Assembly (NCBI GenBank): GCA_001784175.1
Contig: MFPR01000006.1
Location: 202,226-266,225, forward strand
Reading direction: 5' to 3'
DNA length: 64,000 nt
From: Candidatus Lindowbacteria bacterium RIFCSPLOWO2_12_FULL_62_27
GTDB lineage: Bacteria > Lindowbacteria > 2-12-FULL-62-27
The notes beneath the pieces are model-generated. The model was not told the origin of the DNA and did no database searches. It worked only from the letters and a program-made list of their open reading frames with translations. This document shows, piece by piece, positions 61,401 through 64,000 of the stretch (position 1 is the stretch's first letter; every line of letters starts with the position of its first letter). A program made the translations under genes and the position numbers.

Positions 61401-62436
61401 CGTGAGCGGCAACACGGCCAACTCGAACGCGTCGAACGGCATCAACCTGGCCGCTTCCCTGAGCAACACGCTGACCGGCAACACGGCCGACGGCAATTCG
61501 AGCCGGGGCATTATTCTGTCAACCGGATCGACCGGAAACCGCGTGACCGGAAACCGCGTGTTCTCGAACGCCTATGGCGTCAGTCTCGGGATCAACTCGA
61601 CCGGCAATCTCGTCGCGCGAAACGCCGCCAATTCGAATACGACCAACGGCATTTACATCCAGAGCGCGAACAACGTCGTGACGCAAAACGACGTCCGGCT
61701 CAACACCCAGTATCAGATCTATCTCACGTCGGCGGCGACCGGCGCCGTCGTCGAGAAAAACAATATCCAGCCGTCGGGCGGCACCGACAGCGGAGCGTAT
61801 GTTCAGGCGCCGACGACGGGACTCCAGACTTTCACCCGCAACTGGTGGGGATCTCTGGATTCGGTAACAATAAAGAAGAGTGTCGTCCAGACAGCCAACG
61901 CCGATTCGGTCATCTGGCAGCCATTCCGGCTGGCGCAGGTCGACACCGCCGCCGGCGCCGACACGACCGCGCCGAAAGCGCCGGACACGGTGGCCGTGAT
62001 CGGCGCGCCGTCGGACACGTCGATTATCGTCGAGTGGTCGGCGGTGAGCGCGCTGGAAGAGACGAACGGCGGCGCGACGGGGCTGTCGGGGTATCGGGTG
62101 TACCGGAGCGCCGTCAAAGACACGTCGTCCTGGGTGAAAGTGGCGCAGACGGCGTCGGGCGTGATCCGGTGGCAGGACACGGATGCCGGGATCGGGACCC
62201 GGTACTATTACCGCGTGACGGCATTCGACACCGCGACGCCGTTCGAGAACGAGTCGTTCTTCTCGGACAGCCAGCCCTTCGACGCCGCGATGTTTGGCCC
62301 TCAGATCAACTGGTACGTGAACGACGGCTCCACCGCCGGCGACAGTTACACGTATGCGGCGGAACCGACACCGCGTCCGGCAAGGGGTCCGCTTCGGCGC
62401 CGTTCAAGTCTCTCGCCAAAGTCATGCAATTCGTGA
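55405..62436 (+). CDS. Giant secreted protein: NHL repeats, beta-helix modules, FN3-like domains (frameshifted)
   Basis: 2343 residues from ATG 55405 (ATG 55357 is an alternative); the open frame upstream is cassette sequence. A signal peptide (FLRLAVSIFIALFPLFN, cut after AHA) is followed by five NHL-like repeats (55528-56440). Module 1 is a right-handed parallel beta-helix (56470-60480) of about 50 rungs with the pattern N-T-x-x-x-N-T-A-x-x-N-x-x-x-G-I. Then an FN3-like domain (60530-60850; LSGYRVYRS, YYYRVTAF, SFFSDSQ), a second helix module (60870-61900), a second FN3 (61970-62290) and the start of a third module. Each module opens with YVNDxS...GDS and closes with TRNW(F/W)GS. The last 27 residues are out of frame because of a one-base loss near 62361. 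Extracellular adhesin or polysaccharide-binding protein by analogy. Confidence 0.85.
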   Translation: MPDPSLLPQSSLFFADSPFLRLAVSIFIALFPLFNPEAHAAPNDTTADAVWGQPNFGDSTVNNGGISANSLLYPRGGAFDAQGRLYGADQGNSRILIYNGPASGDTTADTVLGQPGFTTNTQNNGGVSANSLANPDGVAFDAQGRLYVGDRINNRVLIYDDPASGDTTADTVLGQPGFATNTFNIGGISANTLYEPYNVEVDAQGRLYVADLSNHRVLIYDNPASGDTTADTVLGQPGFATNTANNGGISPNSLNSPYGVEVDAQGRLYGADQGNSRILIYNGPASGDTTADTVLGQPGFTTNTFDIGGISANGMYNPTGVEVDAQGRLYVADYSNHRILRFDTAPPPPPYAGPKWYVNDTSTSGDSYTYAVGSDANEGSASLPFRTIIRAINAASSGDTIYIDAGLYDSYVVISATETAGVNITKDSIALIGKDSASTIIDPPGAKTLTGLYGIYADTQTGLTIKNLGVTGAYDGIRFDNVDRSTVSGDSCSSNGEYGVYLFNGSETNTLSNNIANSNSSIGFLVSGSNHNTVNNNIANSNSNAGINFSSSSYDTASNNTANLNGFAGIDLNGGSYYTVTGNTSDTNSSHGIYLEGGTNNNTVSNNTARGNSTTGIYLNAADTNTLSGNTAGVNGDGIKLLNSQANTLSSNTANSDSWNGIVLSGSNRNTLETNTCHSNLGPGILLVDTSKFNTLRNNTAETNTGAGIKVLNSSSDTLSGNTSRSNTLYGIHLDGAANNTLTNNTANLNVSIGIYLSGASDTNTVDSNAANSCGDGIKVLNSHGNTLKSNTAQSDTYNGIVISASNDNTVESNTCNLNAQIGILLADTSKRNTVRNNSADTNTQAGIKLTGASSDDTVSGNTCRSNLQQGILLDMADTHTISSNTANSNGDGIKLLNSHGNTVSSNTAQSDTNGIVLSGANNNTLETNTCFSNLQIGILLADTSKFNTVRNNTTETNTYDGIKVSGASSDTVEGNTTRWNTQYGIWLDDTSTNNVVKNNTVTLNANIGIYLSDGSDTNTVDSNAANSNSDGIKLSDAHANTVVNNTAKSDSYNGIALSGANRNTIETNTCQSNLQIGILLADGSRYNVISNNTTDTNAQYGIKVLGSYYDTVTDNTARENPVQGILLDGSETNWVVSNTAVSNGDGIKLLNSHGNTVRSNTARSDTYNGIVLSGANGNTIETNTCNSNLQVGILLADTSRFNTVSGNVSETNAWDGIKVFGSTFDTLSGNRARWNTNYGIWLADTSTNHVIRNNTAALNAGIGIYLSEGADTNAVDSNTANSNGDGIKVLRSHGNTLKSNTAQSDTYNGIVLSGANNNVLETNICFSNLQVGILLADTSKYNVVRNNTTDTNTQYGIRLLNSSYDTVTGNTARSNPLVGIHLDGSDTNVVKSNTANSNGDGIKLLNSHGNTVSSNTAQSDTYNGIVLSGANNNTLETNTCFSNLQIGILLADTSKFNTVRNNTTETNTYDGIKVSGSSSDTVEGNTTRWNTQYGIWLADTSTLNVVKNNTVTLNANIGIYLSDGSDTNTVDSNTANSNSDGIKVQRSHGNTLKSNTAQSDTYNGIILSVANNTRVESNTIKSNLQVGLQIADISNNNFFRNNTVSSNTQMGVKLYSSDSNTLTQNDISGNDTGVRIEGTSAGNLITKNNITGNNVNGVYNQAGLAQTLTRNWFGSADSVTVKNKISDTASDWDPWRLAAVDTAAGADTTAPKAPDTVAVVSAAGDSSVGLEWAAVTALEESNGGAVGLSGYRVYRSLTKDTSSWIKIGQTGSGQIRFQDTDAGLKTYYYRVTAFDAAAFENESFFSDSQPSGQAWFGRTAFYVNDGSTSGDSFTYAAGSDTTGEGTSGKPFGSPAKAMQYVTAGDTIWLDAGTYGGDTWEMISATETGAVNLDTDNLTLIGKDSGATVIDPPGLATGIFGIYADSQAGLMIKNLGVTGAYDGIHFLTVTSSRIENDSSGACLNDGFYLESSDSNTLSNNISNLNSANGITLSYCTGNTVSGNTANSNASNGINLAASLSNTLTGNTADGNSSRGIILSTGSTGNRVTGNRVFSNAYGVSLGINSTGNLVARNAANSNTTNGIYIQSANNVVTQNDVRLNTQYQIYLTSAATGAVVEKNNIQPSGGTDSGAYVQAPTTGLQTFTRNWWGSLDSVTIKKSVVQTANADSVIWQPFRLAQVDTAAGADTTAPKAPDTVAVIGAPSDTSIIVEWSAVSALEETNGGATGLSGYRVYRSAVKDTSSWVKVAQTASGVIRWQDTDAGIGTRYYYRVTAFDTATPFENESFFSDSQPFDAAMFGPQINWYVNDGSTAGDSYTYAAEPTPRPARGPLRRRSSLSPKSCNS
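55528..56440 (+). repeat. Five tandem NHL-type repeats of about 183 bp
   Basis: Each unit of about 61 residues reads DTTADTVLGQPGF, GGISAN, EVDAQGRLYVADxSNHRVLI, YDxPASG. Units 2-4 are very alike at DNA level (GACACGACGGCCGACACCGT recurs). Five blades rather than the usual six for NHL propellers; the diverged sequence after unit 5 may complete the ring. Confidence 0.85.
57000..60060 (+). repeat. Tandem super-repeat of about 765 bp in the first beta-helix
   Basis: The marker ...GTGGACAGCAAC (VDSN) occurs at about 57697, 58462, 59226 and 59992, i.e. every 764-766 bases (255 residues, about 11 rungs). Blocks 58096-58475 and 59622-60005, two periods apart, are nearly identical apart from one missing codon. 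This is recent duplication of multi-rung units, not only of single rungs. Confidence 0.8.
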
Positions 62437-64000
62437 CCGCCGGCGACACGATCTGGCTGGACGCCGGCACATTCGGCGGCGACACATGGGAGATGATTTC
62501 GGCGACCGAAACCGCCGCCGTGAATCTGGATACGGACAACCTGGCGCTGATCGGCGTGGACTCGGGCGCGACGGTCATCGATCCGGCGGGGGTGAAGACG
62601 CTGGCCAATCTCTACGGCATCTACGCTGACACGCAAGTCGGCCTTGCGATCAAAAACATCGGCGTGACGGGGGCGTACGACGGGATTCATTTCTACAACG
62701 TGGACAATTCGACGATTGAAAACGACAGCGCAAGTTCAAACGGCAACTACGGCATTTACCTTCGCGTCAATTCAGACACCAACACGATGACCACCAACAC
62801 GGCCGGGTCGAATTTCTATGGCATCTATCTGACATCAAGTTCGAACAACAACACGTTGACGAGCAACACGGCCAGTTCGAATACAGATGGCATCTATCTG
62901 TCTTCGAGTTCGAACAACACGTTGACGAGCAACACGGCCAGTTCGAATACGGGCAACGGTATCCGTCTGGCCGTGAGTTCGAACAACAACACGTTGACGA
63001 GCAACACGGCCAGTTCGAATACGGACGGCATCTATCTGGATGCAAGTTCGAACAACACGTTGACGGGCAATACGGCCAGTTCGAATTCGAGCCTCGGCAT
63101 CTATCTGTACTCGAGCTCAAACAACACGGTGACGAGGAACACGGCCAGCTCGAATACGGGCTACGGCATCCGTCTGTATGCGAGTTCGAACAGCACAGTC
63201 CTTCAGAACGAGGTCAGGAACAACACCCAATATCAGTTCTATATCGAAGCGGCTTCCTCCTCCGACACCATCCAGAAAAACAACATCGTGACCTCCGGGA
63301 CGAATCCCGACAGCGGGGTCTACAACGCCTCGACCACCGCAACCAACAAATTCACCTTCACCCGCAACTGGTGGAACTCGACCGATACGGGCCGGATCAA
63401 GCAGATGATCTATCAGGCGTCGAACGGCGATTCCGTGATCTGGCAACCGTTCCGGCTGGGGCAGGTCGACACGGCGTCGGGCGCCGACACGACCGCGCCG
63501 AAAGCGCCGGACACGGTGGCGGTGGTGGGCGCGCCGTCGGACACGTCGATCATCCTCGAGTGGTCGGCGGTGAGCGCGAACGAGGAGACGGTGTCGGGCG
63601 GCGTAGGGCTGTCGGGCTACCGGGTCTACCGGAGCAAGACGAAGGATACGAGTTCCTGGACCCGCGTCGCGCAACGAGCGTCCGGCGTCATCCGGTATCA
63701 GGACACGGACGTGTCGCTGGGTGTGAACTATTACTACCGCGTGACGGCCTTCGACACGGCGGCGCCATTTGAGAACGAGTCATTCTTCTCGGACTCGCAA
63801 CCCTTCGATTCCGCGCAGGCGCAGTCGCGAGTGAACTGGTACGTGAACGATATCTACTCCGGCGACTCGTTCACCTACGTCGGCGGGTCGGACACGTCGG
63901 GTGACGGCACAGCGCAAAAGCCGTTCAAGTCTATCCCGAAGGCGATGTCGCTGGCGACATCGGGCGATACAATCTGGATCGACGCGGGGCTTTACGACTC
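62361..64000 (+). CDS. Continuation of the giant protein in the shifted frame, open at window end
   Basis: From 62361 the homologous frame is open to the end of the window: GTDTASGKGSASAPFKSLAK, VMQFVTAGDTIWLDAGTFGG, helix rungs (NTLTSNTASSNTDGIYLSSS), TFTRNWWNSTD, an FN3-like domain (LSGYRVYRSKTKDTSSW) and the start of a fourth module (VNWYVNDIYSGDSFTYVGGS). It lacks its own start codon or ribosome binding site. Compared with 60920, one G of a GGCGGG run has been lost at about 62358-62362. Either the gene is broken here, or the base is an assembly error. Confidence 0.8.

Noticed and set aside
62767-63120. Cys/Ser/Asn-rich minus-strand open frame
   Set aside because: It is the reverse of the beta-helix rungs (NTLTSNTASSN) and owes its odd composition to them.

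Overview
The window is GC-rich (roughly 60-65 % by eye), densely packed bacterial DNA from a Gram-negative organism: it carries Kdo biosynthesis genes (kdsA, kdsD, kdsC), an outer-membrane beta-barrel protein and an exosortase with an EpsI-like partner. The respiratory genes (complex I subunits, type II NADH dehydrogenase, Rieske/cytochrome b) and the many HDOD, response-regulator and TPR proteins fit a large, signalling-rich genome of an environmental lineage. I cannot name the phylum from sequence alone.

Layout. (1) 1-12742, minus strand: one tightly overlapping gene string running HDOD protein - TPR - response regulator - REC/degenerate GGDEF - HEAT repeat - family 2 glycosyltransferase - TPR/outer-membrane barrel - DUF3344-like secreted protein - small exosortase substrate - exosortase - EpsI/glycosidase-like fusion - secreted protein (cut by the window edge). 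Most junctions are ATGA or GTGA overlaps, so this looks like a dedicated operon that makes, exports and anchors a surface polysaccharide/protein layer under control of its own regulators. (2) 12765-27274: a GH94-like glycoside phosphorylase, a DUF559 cassette flanked by palindromes, a sodium/solute symporter, then a signalling block of four further HDOD proteins, three REC proteins (two with STAS-like tails), a hybrid histidine kinase and 5-formyl-THF cyclo-ligase. (3) 27371-34963: ferredoxin, MerR regulator, two hypothetical genes, spoVG, a FlgT-like/FG-GAP secreted protein, pyrG, kdsA, kdsD, kdsC. (4) 35038-49838: respiration: nuoABCD, fused nuoEF, nuoG, a divergent NDH-2 fused to a cyclic-nucleotide-binding domain, and an operon with two CydA-like membrane subunits, a Rieske protein and cytochrome b, interrupted by two lower-GC genes of unrelated type.

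(5) 49848-55417 is an accessory, decayed region: gene fragments (retropepsin-like, beta-helix, Kelch-like), three toxin-antitoxin-type loci, a pair of tiny membrane proteins, eight copies of a short AT-rich repeat, five CRP-type palindromes of the form TGTGA-N6-TCACA, and three copies of a 320-420 bp promoter/leader cassette. (6) 55405-64000: a giant secreted protein with five NHL-like repeats followed by right-handed beta-helix modules separated by fibronectin-III-like domains. The last cassette copy drives this gene. It has a tandem super-repeat of about 765 bp, a one-base frameshift near 62361, and runs off the window end.

The most promising undescribed systems are the exosortase/polysaccharide operon with built-in signalling (1-12742), the Rieske/cytochrome b operon with two CydA-like subunits, and the repeated CRP-site cassette that precedes real and broken surface-protein genes. 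Several regulators and one respiratory gene also have a good promoter placed so close to the ATG that their mRNAs should be leaderless.
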